DNA of 64,000 bases, taken from positions 1-64,000 of the forward strand of contig CAVPSX010000018.1 in the NCBI GenBank assembly GCA_963708515.1, in the 5' to 3' direction. The notes beneath the pieces are model-generated. The model was not told the DNA's origin. It ran no database searches and saw only the letters and a list, made by a program, of their open reading frames with translations. The stretch is from JAPLJM01 sp963708515 (GTDB taxonomy: Bacteria > Desulfobacterota > Syntrophia > Syntrophales > Fen-1087). Position numbers and translations under genes: made by a program. This document shows, piece after piece, positions 8,534 to 16,547 of this stretch (positions within the stretch are counted from its first letter, which is position 1; each line of letters begins with the position of its first letter).

Positions 8534-9943
8534 ATGAAGGTGGACCACGTGTCGGCACACAGGAACATGCGGCGGATTATGGTGGCAAACCGTGGCGAAA
8601 TTGCAGTCCGAATAATACGGGCATGCAGCGAAATGGGTATCGAGACCGTTGTGGCGGTTTCCGAGGCCGACCGGGAAAGCCTTCCGGCACGGCTTGCGGA
8701 CAAGGTGGTGTGCATCGGTCCTCCCCCGCCGCTGAAAAGCTATCTGGACATTGATACAATTATCACCGCCGCTCTCGGTACCCATTGTGACGGGATTCAT
8801 CCCGGCTACGGATTTCTCGCCGAGCGACCGGATCTCCCGAAGGCATGTTCCCGCCATGGACTCATATTCGTGGGCCCTAGTGCGAGAAATATACTGCAAA
8901 TGGGCGACAAGCTCTATGCCCGGAAGATGGCAATAGAAGCAGGAATCTCGGTGATACCGGGTTCAGAACTTGTGCGTCATCTTGACGAGGCCCGGGGGGC
9001 GGCCTTAAAAGTAGGTTATCCTATTCTCCTGAAAGCCGCTGGCGGTGGCGGCGGCAAGGGAATGAAGATCGCTTGGAACGAAGACGAGCTCAATTCTACA
9101 TTCAATATCGCCTCCGCAGAGGCGAGGGTCGCTTTCGGGGATAACCGAATATATCTGGAACAATATATACCCAATGCACGTCACATCGAAATACAAATTA
9201 TCGGGGATTCAAAAGGCAACGTTGTGCACTGCTTCGAGCGCGACTGTTCTCTGCAGCGTCGTTATCAGAAGATACTTGAAGAAGCGCCATCCACAGCAAT
9301 TACGAGTGAACTCCGTGAAAAAATCGTCTCCTCGGCATTGATAATCGCACGCCATATCGGATACGAGAGTGTCGGTACGGTGGAGTTCATCCTGAACTGT
9401 GACAATGGCTCTTTCTTTTTCCTTGAGATGAACACCAGGATACAGGTCGAACACCCGGTCACCGAAATCATCACAGGTGTCGATCTCGTAAAAGAGCAGA
9501 TCAGGATCGCATCGGGTGAATCTCTCAGTATCGACCAGGCAGACATTAAGCTCACGGGGCATGCCATCGAGTGTCGTATCAACGCCGAGTCGGCATCTTC
9601 CGACTTCACGCCGTGTCCCGGTACCATAAAGGAATGGACCCCGCCAGTTGAAAAAGGGGTTCGCGTCGACAGCCATTGTTATAGTGGTTATGTCGTGCCC
9701 CCCTATTATGACTCATTAATGGCGAAAGTCATTACGGCAGGCAAGACCAGGGTGGATGCGATAAAAAAAATGGATAAAGCGTTGAAGAACTTTATCATTA
9801 CTGGTGTAGACAGCACAATCCCTTTCCATCAGTTTATTCTTTGCCGTGATGAGTTTCGTGAGGGAAAAGTGAACACGCGTTGGATCGAAGAAACAATTAT
9901 GAAGGAATATGCCTCAACGGCGAATGCGGCCTCTAAATCATAA
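8534..9943 (+). CDS. accC: Biotin carboxylase, AccC type
   Basis: Up to 469 residues; carboxylates biotin on the carrier using ATP and bicarbonate. All expected motifs are intact: VANRGEIAVRIIRA, the glycine-rich KAAGGGGGKGM, ERDCSLQRRYQK, FFLEMNTRIQVEHPVTE and ECRINAE. The start is uncertain: ATG 8534, GTG 8549 (behind AAGGTGG) or ATG 8567, which is closest to the family N-terminus. Because it is embedded in a catabolic cluster with a PycB-like subunit, it probably serves a substrate carboxylase rather than fatty acid synthesis. The symbol reflects the family only. Confidence 0.9.
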   Translation: MKVDHVSAHRNMRRIMVANRGEIAVRIIRACSEMGIETVVAVSEADRESLPARLADKVVCIGPPPPLKSYLDIDTIITAALGTHCDGIHPGYGFLAERPDLPKACSRHGLIFVGPSARNILQMGDKLYARKMAIEAGISVIPGSELVRHLDEARGAALKVGYPILLKAAGGGGGKGMKIAWNEDELNSTFNIASAEARVAFGDNRIYLEQYIPNARHIEIQIIGDSKGNVVHCFERDCSLQRRYQKILEEAPSTAITSELREKIVSSALIIARHIGYESVGTVEFILNCDNGSFFFLEMNTRIQVEHPVTEIITGVDLVKEQIRIASGESLSIDQADIKLTGHAIECRINAESASSDFTPCPGTIKEWTPPVEKGVRVDSHCYSGYVVPPYYDSLMAKVITAGKTRVDAIKKMDKALKNFIITGVDSTIPFHQFILCRDEFREGKVNTRWIEETIMKEYASTANAASKS

Positions 9944-9961
9944 GCAACCTGAGGAGTTCAG

Positions 9962-11521
9962 ATGAATCCCGGATCCTTTATATCGCGCAATGCCTATTAC
10001 AACTGCAATGCCAATGCTCTTATGTTTCGTGAGTTGAAGATGACATACGGCGACCTTGAGTTGAGAACAAACAGACTTGTCAACGCGCTTCGAACGTTAA
10101 AAATCAAAAAAGGCGACAGGGTTGCCGTTCAGTCCAATAACCGTCCAGAGATTGTTGAAATGGAAATTGCCTGCTACAAGGGAGGCTATGTGAAAGTACC
10201 GATCAATGCGCGGTATTCCGTCGAAGAGACAATAAGAATATTAAATGACTCGGGGGCAAGAGTAGTAATTGGCGACAGGGCGCACCTTGAGCCGTTGATG
10301 GAGAAGAAGAGAAGGATAAAAAGTGCTTACGCGTTTATTGACATGGACGGAGGTAATGGGAATGCGGTCGGATTAGAAGAGTTGATGTTTAAAGAAAGTG
10401 ATGAGTGTTCAATCCAGGAAGTCAATCAGGAAGATCTGGCTGTTCTTGCGTACAGTTCTGGTACTACCGGAGAAATCAAAGCAGTAATGCAGACCTTCGG
10501 GAACAGGATGGCCATGATCAGGAAAGCGTTCATGATCCCTGAAGTTAAAATTACAAAAGACGATATCTTCGCCCATGTAGGACCGATAACCCATGCGAGT
10601 GGTATGTTTATAATGCCGGTGCTGGTGGCGTCGGGATGCAATCTTATTCTGGAAAGGTTCAATGTTCAGGAGCTCCTCGAGGTGATCGAGCGGAAACAGG
10701 TCAATTATATTTTTCTCGTACCGGCCATGGTCAACATGATCCTTTCTCATCCCAATGTGAATGATTACAATATGGGCAGCCTGAAAGGTGTTTTTTATGG
10801 CGCAGCACCAATATCGGCCGCCCGAATAAAAGATGCAATCGACCTTTTCGGTCCCATCCTCGTTCAAGGCTACGGATTGACTGAAACCACTTCATTCAGC
10901 ACCATTCTCACTGCCGGGGATCACTTACAGGCGATCGAAGAGCAGCACATGGAACGGCTTTTGTCATGCGGAAGGCCGATATTCGAATCTGAGCTGAAGG
11001 TTGTTGATAGTGAGGGGAAAGAGGTGGAACCGGAAGAACTGGGAGAGATTATCATACGTGGTCCCGATGTAATGAAGGGATACTACCACAAACGCAGCCT
11101 CACCCACGCGGCTCTACGTGGCGGGTGGCTTCATACGGGAGATATCGCACGAAGGGATAATAAAGGATATATTTATATTGTTGATAGGAAAAACGATATG
11201 ATCATTTCCGGGGGATTCAATATTTTTCCTTCCGAGGTTGAACAGGTACTCTACAGACATCATGCAGTGTATGAGGCCTGTGTCATAGGTGTTCCGGATA
11301 ACCTGTGGGGCGAAGCAGTCAAGGCGGTTATTGTTCTGAGGAAAGACCATCAAGTCGGGACGAACGAACTGATCGAGTACTGCGGGCAGCATCTTGCAGC
11401 TTTTAAAAAGCCCCGTTCAATTGATTTCGTTGATTCACTTCCCAAAAATCAGAACGGGAAGGTTGCACGGCGTATAATTCGGGAGCGATTCTGGGATTCA
11501 GAAAAACGACGTATTCATTAA
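9962..11521 (+). CDS. AMP-forming acyl-CoA synthetase/ligase
   Basis: A 519-residue ANL-family enzyme that activates a carboxylic acid to its CoA thioester through an acyl-AMP. The P-loop reads YSSGTTGEIKAV, followed by YGLTETT, GWLHTGDI, the hinge region DRKNDMIISGGFNIFPSEVE, and the catalytic Lys in KNQNGKVARR. GAGG lies just before the ATG, 18 bp after the biotin carboxylase. It offers a second route, besides the CoA-transferase, for substrate activation in the pathway. Specificity is not predictable from what I can see. Confidence 0.9.
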   Translation: MNPGSFISRNAYYNCNANALMFRELKMTYGDLELRTNRLVNALRTLKIKKGDRVAVQSNNRPEIVEMEIACYKGGYVKVPINARYSVEETIRILNDSGARVVIGDRAHLEPLMEKKRRIKSAYAFIDMDGGNGNAVGLEELMFKESDECSIQEVNQEDLAVLAYSSGTTGEIKAVMQTFGNRMAMIRKAFMIPEVKITKDDIFAHVGPITHASGMFIMPVLVASGCNLILERFNVQELLEVIERKQVNYIFLVPAMVNMILSHPNVNDYNMGSLKGVFYGAAPISAARIKDAIDLFGPILVQGYGLTETTSFSTILTAGDHLQAIEEQHMERLLSCGRPIFESELKVVDSEGKEVEPEELGEIIIRGPDVMKGYYHKRSLTHAALRGGWLHTGDIARRDNKGYIYIVDRKNDMIISGGFNIFPSEVEQVLYRHHAVYEACVIGVPDNLWGEAVKAVIVLRKDHQVGTNELIEYCGQHLAAFKKPRSIDFVDSLPKNQNGKVARRIIRERFWDSEKRRIH

Positions 11522-11699
11522 ACACATATACCGGCGTTCCCGTCCTGCAGAGGGCAAAATTGGGAATACACTAAAAAATGATAAATGGCGGCAGCCAGGT
11601 AGCGTAAATGAATCATCTTTGATGTGAGCCAATAGCCGATAAACCCATTTTGCCGTATGAGCTTGTGCAGAGATTGTTTGAAACATCGGAGGTTTCCAT

Positions 11700-12435
11700 T
11701 TGGACTATACATTTATCTTGCTCGCGCTTATCGTGCTATTTTCCTATACTATCCATGCCCTTTCCGGCTTCGGCAGCCTGCTCATCGCAATCACGCTGGG
11801 GCTGCACCTGTATCCGGCCGATGAACTGCTTCCGATAATAGTGCCTGTGGACGTGCTGCTCAACTTGTATTTAGTTATCAAGTACCGCCATCTGATCGAA
11901 CGAAGGCTTCTGGTAAGGCGCATACTTCCCTTCATGGGCATCGGTCTAATTATCGGCATATTGCTCTTTAATTACCTGCATAACAACATTATCAAGATCA
12001 TGTATGCATGCTTTATCCTCTTGGTATCGGTGAGGGAGCTTTATCTCCTCTATAAGAAGGAACAGGACTGCCGCAAACTGTCCCGGGTGGAGGAAGCCGC
12101 ATGGCTCATGCTGGGCGGGCTCATTAAGGGTGTTTTCGGGTCGGGCGGTCCTCCACTCGTGTATGTGGCCGGGAAGGCTCATTCCCCAGAAATCGATCTT
12201 TCGCAGCACCCTTGCGACCGTATGGGTCGTGCTGAATATTGTGCTTACCGCGTCGTTTATAGTTACAGGGAAGCTCACTCTTTTCACTGTTTCACGATCA
12301 GCGATTCTGCTTCCGGTGGTGATCCTTTGCATCGTACTCGGCGAGCATTTTCATAATATGGTGGATGAATATAAATTTAAGCTCATCGTGTACGGATTGC
12401 TTCTCTTCGCCGGGATCTCCCTCTTTATCAGGTGA
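11700..12435 (+). CDS. TSUP (TauE/SafE) family permease (frameshifted)
   Basis: Hydrophobic protein of about 244 residues split over two frames. The N-terminal half has HALSGFGSLLIAITLG and the internal repeat GGLIKGVFGSGGPPLVYVAGKA, both typical of the sulfite/organosulfonate exporter family. Removing the C at 12180 joins it to KSIFRSTLATVWVVLNIV in the other frame, which continues with three membrane helices to 12435. The start is TTG 11700, supported by GGAGG 7 nt before. It ends the catabolic cluster and may move an anion or organic acid. Confidence 0.7.
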
Positions 12436-12528
12436 GAGGGCTCAGTTTCTTTTTCATAGATCACGATGTATACACATCGGTCGCCTATTGAATCATCTGC
12501 CACACTTCTGAAAAATTATATAGGTAGT

Positions 12529-12684
12529 GCTTCCTGCAACTGCTATGGTGAGGAAAAGGTGCGGTCTACAAGGGCAAGCTACAATCTGGATGAATTCGAT
12601 CACATCTATGCCTATGGCGACAGCAAGGGCGACAATGCCATGCCGGATCTGGCCCATGAACGCTATTACAAACATTTCAGTTGA
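12529..12684 (+). pseudogene. HAD-IB phosphatase, C-terminal remnant
   Basis: The frame reads CYGEEKVRSTRASYNLDEFD and then YAYGDSKGDNAMPDLAHERY before stopping at 12684. This matches the last third of HAD subfamily IB (SerB-like) hydrolases, where YGDSxGDxxML holds motif IV aspartates. The upstream two thirds, with the DxDxT nucleophile, is absent, and sequence before about 12530 shows no similarity. It is a truncated relic left between the permease and the nitroreductase. Confidence 0.6.
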
Positions 12685-12702
12685 TTGTATAGGAGGGAAC
12701 CT

Positions 12703-13623
12703 ATGGAATTGAACGTGAACACGGTTATTGATTCCGAAAAGTGTATCGGCTGCGGACTGTGTGTTAAGGTCTGCCCATATGAAACCCTGTCCCTCGTGGA
12801 CGGCAAAGCCAAAGTCACCGGTGAGACTTCGCTTAATTGCGGGCACTGCACGGCGGTATGCCCGGCTGAAGCTATCGCGGTGAAAACCTTGGCGCCGCTC
12901 ACCATGCAAACATTCACATTGGATAACGCTTGGCTCAAACCCGGCAGCGGCGATACTGCTCACCTAGTGCAGCTCATGGCCTCACGCAGATCCTGCCGGA
13001 ACTTTACCACCAAACCGGTTGATAAAAACATCCTGGAAGACCTGGTAAACGTCGGCACGACAGCGCCATCGGGCTCCAACAGCCAGGAATGGACGTTCAC
13101 GATCCTACCGGATAGAGCCCATATGGAGGCCTTTGGTAAGCATATCATCACCTTCTTCCAGAAATTAAACCGGCTGGCGAGAAACAAAGCCCTGCGCACG
13201 TGCTTACGTCTGGTTGGCCAGAATGCATTGCAACACTACCATGAACGCTATGCCGAGCGGATGGAAGAACGTATCCGGCAATGGGAAATATATCATGAGG
13301 ATGTTCTCTTTCACGGTGCACAGGCCCTGATTTTGGTGGGAGGCGCCGCAGCTGCCAGTTGTCCGCAGGAAGATGCGATGCTGGCCACCCAGAATATCCT
13401 TTTAGCCGCGCATACCATGGGACTCGGCACGTGTCTGATCGGTTTTGCCGTGGTGGCGCTTACGCGTGAGAAAAAAATCGGCAAGGCCCTGGGCCTGGCC
13501 AAGGATGAACATATCTTTGCCGCTATCGCCATTGGCTGGCCAAATGAAAAATATGAAAAGATCATTCTCCGCAAGAAGATCATACCGCGCTATCCGAACC
13601 GGCATGATCTTGCCGGGGTTTAA
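12703..13623 (+). CDS. Ferredoxin-nitroreductase fusion
   Basis: A 306-residue protein. Residues ~10-60 form a ferredoxin-like domain with CIGCGLCVKVCP and CGHCTAVCP; residues ~90-300 form a nitroreductase domain (FMN enzyme) with SRRSCRNF and a C-terminal GLGTCLIGF. Fe-S clusters would feed electrons to FMN for reduction of an organic substrate, unknown here. ATG 12703 is chosen because AGGAGGG lies 6 nt before; the frame also opens at an upstream TTG. Its stop overlaps an antisense oxidase remnant. Confidence 0.85.
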   Translation: MELNVNTVIDSEKCIGCGLCVKVCPYETLSLVDGKAKVTGETSLNCGHCTAVCPAEAIAVKTLAPLTMQTFTLDNAWLKPGSGDTAHLVQLMASRRSCRNFTTKPVDKNILEDLVNVGTTAPSGSNSQEWTFTILPDRAHMEAFGKHIITFFQKLNRLARNKALRTCLRLVGQNALQHYHERYAERMEERIRQWEIYHEDVLFHGAQALILVGGAAAASCPQEDAMLATQNILLAAHTMGLGTCLIGFAVVALTREKKIGKALGLAKDEHIFAAIAIGWPNEKYEKIILRKKIIPRYPNRHDLAGV

Positions 13624-13728
13624 GATACCGCTTAGACCATAGGCCGTTTTCATGGCGCGCATGAGATAAATTTGGGTTTCATCCGGAAAGCAAAACATGT
13701 ACTCCTTTATGGCCATGAATGCCTGCCG
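13606..13728 (-). pseudogene. GlcD-type FAD-linked oxidase, C-terminal remnant
   Basis: The minus strand reads KEYMFCFPDETQIYLMRAMK followed by GILNPGKI. This is the signature end of glycolate/D-lactate oxidase GlcD-like flavoproteins, where DETxxLMRxIK leads to GILNPGKIF. Upstream of about 13728 no similarity remains. Its end overlaps the last codons of the nitroreductase on the other strand, as expected for once-convergent genes. The catalytic and FAD domains are gone. Confidence 0.55.
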
Positions 13729-13865
13729 ACTTTCTGCAAGTGTTGTTACTTTCAACTGGCAATATTCAATGCTTTTATCTCCTCCGTTTGAGTATTTGTA
13801 GATAAGACAGCGATTCCAGCGTTTCGGCGCTCTTGAAAAATCAGTACTTGGATTATTTGTTGCGT

Positions 13866-14009
13866 ATAGCTTGCTGAAGTTCACGAAAGGTCAGACTCGA
13901 TGGAAATGCTTGATTTCAAGCCGTTATCAGTGATGTGACTTCCACGAAATTATGATATGGATGCGCTGTTCTTTGAGGGACTGGGCCAACGGTTACATAG
14001 TTTAGATAC
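13866..14009. repeat. 144-bp exact repeat, copy A
   Basis: These 144 bases recur without a mismatch at 16295-16438 in the same orientation, 2.4 kb away. Weaker similarity extends leftwards to about 13768 (matching 16205-16294 and, in part, 15540-15580). The copy covers the 3' end of the small membrane gene and the DNA behind it. Confidence 0.9.
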
Positions 14010-14209
14010 ATGGTGAGGCCCGACATAATGACGACGGCCCAGCATATCATATCTATGACAGGTTGCTGACGGATAATCTGCTTATCCCAGTCCGATGTAA
14101 CGATATAACGTTGAAAACGCCTCAGCAGTTTTGCTGGTTTCAGGAGTCGAATAAAAACATTCTCTCTTCTGATCAGATGCCTTGAATCTGTGTAAGTCGA
14201 TGTCTTCAT
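13916..14209 (-). CDS. Small membrane protein behind lexA
   Basis: A 97-residue protein: a basic N-terminal half (RLLKPAKLLRRFQR) followed by one hydrophobic segment (DMICWAVVIMSGLTMYL) and a short polar tail. GAGG lies 7 nt before the ATG. It follows lexA on the same strand after a 47-bp gap, so it is probably co-transcribed and SOS-controlled. I know no family for it. In several bacteria a small membrane protein next to lexA blocks cell division after DNA damage; that role is a guess here. Its last 30 codons lie in the 144-bp repeat. Confidence 0.55.
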   Translation of the reverse strand: MKTSTYTDSRHLIRRENVFIRLLKPAKLLRRFQRYIVTSDWDKQIIRQQPVIDMICWAVVIMSGLTMYLNYVTVGPVPQRTAHPYHNFVEVTSLITA

Positions 14210-14256
14210 GTCATGTCCTCTGTTCCAGTTATCGGCAGTTTTTTAAATGCTTGAAT

Positions 14257-14844
14257 TTATGTGTGATATTTCCTGATGACAGCAGCCACAACGCCTCCTA
14301 TCCTGAGTTCCGTTCTTGCTATGATATCAGGATACTTCGGATTCGCTGCTTCCAGAATAATCTGTTTTCCCTTCTTGTGGAAATATTTCATCGTCCAATC
14401 GCCATCCACTTCCGCAATCACAATATCGCCGGTTTTGGGCTCTCTGGCCTTTTCAATGATCACCAGGTCCCCTTCCATAATTCCAGCGCCAGTCATGGAA
14501 TCGCCACTGACTTGCAACAAGAAAGACGTCTCCGGCCTGGTGATTAGATACTCATCCATAGATATGACATCACAAAGAGCCTCTTCTTCAGGTGATGGGA
14601 ACCCCGCTTGGATGGATCCGACCAATGGGATGGCAAAATATCGTTTTGTAAATGTCAAATGTCCTTTGTCGCCCTTCTCCAGAATCTCGGCCTCGATGAG
14701 TTTGTCGATCCAAAAATTGACGACGCTCTTAGATCTGACCCCGAGAAGGCCCACCATTTCGGCAAAGGAGGGCATGCGGCGATTTTTCCTGAAGAAGGTG
14801 ACAATGGATTTCTGAACAGTCTGGACGGTTCGTTTTTCTTTCAT
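14257..14844 (-). CDS. lexA: LexA-family SOS repressor
   Basis: A 195-residue repressor with an N-terminal winged helix (residues 1-60) and a C-terminal S24 autopeptidase domain. The cleavage site Ala80-Gly81 sits in SIQAGFPSP; the nucleophile Ser116 is in SGDSM and the general base is Lys153 in TMKYFH. RecA on single-stranded DNA should trigger self-cleavage and derepress SOS genes. The promoter directly before it contains a palindromic operator, so it is probably autoregulated. There is no ribosome binding site and the -10 box ends 6 nt before the ATG, suggesting a leaderless mRNA. UmuD- or phage-type repressors are alternatives, but the full DNA-binding domain favours LexA. Confidence 0.85.
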   Translation of the reverse strand: MKEKRTVQTVQKSIVTFFRKNRRMPSFAEMVGLLGVRSKSVVNFWIDKLIEAEILEKGDKGHLTFTKRYFAIPLVGSIQAGFPSPEEEALCDVISMDEYLITRPETSFLLQVSGDSMTGAGIMEGDLVIIEKAREPKTGDIVIAEVDGDWTMKYFHKKGKQIILEAANPKYPDIIARTELRIGGVVAAVIRKYHT

Positions 14845-14850
14845 GGTTCC

Positions 14851-14879
14851 CGTATATAGAACGTTCGTTCTATTGTCAA
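14851..14879 (-). promoter_or_regulatory. lexA promoter with operator in the spacer
   Basis: On the minus strand TTGACA (14879-14874) and TATACG (14856-14851) are spaced by exactly 17 bp. The spacer contains TAGAAC-GTTC-GTTCTA (14857-14872), an inverted repeat of the GAAC-N4-GTTC type used by many LexA proteins. Binding would occlude RNA polymerase. Confidence 0.8.
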
Positions 14880-15123
14880 GAGAAAAAACGATCCTCTGAA
14901 TTTTATTTGTTCCTTGCTGAAGTCCGCAAATAGCCAAACTGCATAAATATGCGAGATTACAAGTGGTAATCCTGCTGCACCATAGCATTGACAATGTCCA
15001 ATCATTATGCAACATTAACGTGTAAAATTCGGACGGAGAAACCCAGTATATATAAACCCTGCTATTGGTAGCATTTTGGCTGAAACGATTTTTTATCGCG
15101 CCACTTGTCTGTAGGAGGAGTTT

Positions 15124-15512
15124 ATGACCCTGATTGAATGGAAGAAGGAATATTCGGTTGGCGTATCTAAAATAGATAATCAACACAAAAATATTATCAA
15201 AATTTTAAATCAAGCGATTGGACAGCAATTTTCCAAGCAGAATGAAAAGGAAATTGAAGAAATATTAGATAATTTGCAGAACTATATTAAGGAGCATTTC
15301 AAGACAGAAGAAGATTATATGCTGAAGCATCAGTATACCGGTTATGAAGAGCAGAGGAATGAGCATAACCGGTTTATCGACCGTCTATTTGAAGCTCAAA
15401 AGGAATACTACAAAAATGGCCGCGTGACTTCAATTAATATTCTTAACTTTGTCTGGGACTGGTTTTCCACCACATTCTCATCCTTGATAAGCAGTTAAGC
15501 AAAATCAGCTGA
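15124..15512 (+). CDS. Bacteriohemerythrin (frameshifted near the C-terminus)
   Basis: An oxygen-binding or oxygen-sensing diiron four-helix protein. His21 (DNQHK), the HFKTEEDYMLKH helix and EHNRF are present. As written the frame ends at 15498 with WFSTTFSSLISS, losing the last iron ligands. Adding one T to the run at 15463-15466 restores WFFHHILILDKQ and a stop at 15510-15512, matching the usual WLxxHIxxxD ending. So either one base is missing from the assembly or the gene was recently inactivated. AGGAGG lies 5 nt before the ATG. Confidence 0.8.
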
Positions 15513-15783
15513 ACTCACTTTAAGATGCAGTTCATCTGGATATTCAATGCTTTTATCTCATCTCTGTGTACTTTAGATGAAAAACACTTTGCTCCTTGCT
15601 GTTATCAAGCTTCCGGTGATGTTGTCCGAAATCCATTGTTTCATACGGTTATCAATGAAATTTGCTTCTTGACTTATCAGAGAATTATGAACAAAGGTAT
15701 CATAACTCGTTGGGGGCATGCTACGTTCTCCTGATTTATTTTTTCCAGCAAATTATTTCACCCAAATGGAAGGAGGCAGTAAA

Positions 15784-16080
15784 ATGATTTCAATGATTGC
15801 GAAGTTGCCCGTTAAAGAGGATAAAGTGGAAGAGGCCATTGCGGCTATCAAGGAATTTATGGTGCAGGTGGCAAAGGAAGAAGGCACTCTTTCTTACACG
15901 CTGAACCGCGACCCCAAAAACTTTAACACACTCGTTTTCATGGAGCGTTACAAAGACAAGGCCGCTTTGGATGCCCACATGGCTTCACCTCACTTCCAAG
16001 CATTTCTTGCCAAGGGAATGCCTATGTTGGCTGGTCAGCCTGAAATGATTACAATGGAAGAAATCTGTTCTGCCCGCTAA
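15784..16080 (+). CDS. Antibiotic biosynthesis monooxygenase (ABM) domain protein
   Basis: A 98-residue single-domain protein of the dimeric ferredoxin-like-fold ABM family: MISMIAKLPVKEDKVEEA, EEGTLSYTLNRD, FMERYKDKAALDAHMASPHF. Such proteins act as cofactor-free monooxygenases, as heme-degrading enzymes or as proteins of unknown role. ATG 15784 has GGAGG 8 nt upstream; the frame opens earlier without support. It stands alone between repeat copies. Confidence 0.8.
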   Translation: MISMIAKLPVKEDKVEEAIAAIKEFMVQVAKEEGTLSYTLNRDPKNFNTLVFMERYKDKAALDAHMASPHFQAFLAKGMPMLAGQPEMITMEEICSAR

Positions 16081-16547
16081 TGGTCCAGTCTACAAGATAC
16101 CTGTTCGGTGACGCGTTCTAATACCGTGGTTCTTACTTGGGAAGGTAGGGTCAGAAATGGCTCTGCTTTTTTACTTATTTAACATTGGTAATCATTCACA
16201 CCGAGATTAACCTGTCTCTGCGGACTTTAGATAGACAGCGATTCCGGCGTCTTTGGCGCTCTTGAAAAATCAGTAATTGGATATTTTGTTACGGATAGCT
16301 TGCTGAAGTTCACGAAAGGTCAGACTCGATGGAAATGCTTGATTTCAAGCCGTTATCAGTGATGTGACTTCCACGAAATTATGATATGGATGCGCTGTTC
16401 TTTGAGGGACTGGGCCAACGGTTACATAGTTTAGATACTTAGACACTATTGGGAAAACAGGGTGTTAACGGAGATAACAAATGTCAATCTGTGGTATCTG
16501 GAGAAATAGGTGAACTCGACTCAAAAGGAACCGGTCGGAGGTGTTTG
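16081..16547. other. Intergenic stretch carrying repeat copy
   Basis: No gene is seen. A weak hairpin with two G-U pairs at about 16147-16170, followed by TTTTTT, may terminate the ABM gene. The rest is the duplicated sequence listed at 16205-16438 plus about 100 bp before the methyltransferase start. Confidence 0.5.
16295..16438. repeat. 144-bp exact repeat, copy B
   Basis: Identical to 13866-14009. The part matching the small membrane gene has no start here, so this is a gene 3' fragment. Degenerate similarity continues left to about 16205. A further 30-bp piece follows the methyltransferase at 17145-17176. Confidence 0.9.

Noticed and set aside
13402..13884. 160-codon minus-strand ORF as a whole gene
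   Set aside because: Only the segment 13606-13728 resembles a protein (GlcD end); the rest is antisense to the nitroreductase or repeat sequence.
15525..15734. 69-codon ORF after hemerythrin
   Set aside because: No ribosome binding site, no protein-like pattern, and part of it is degenerate repeat sequence.
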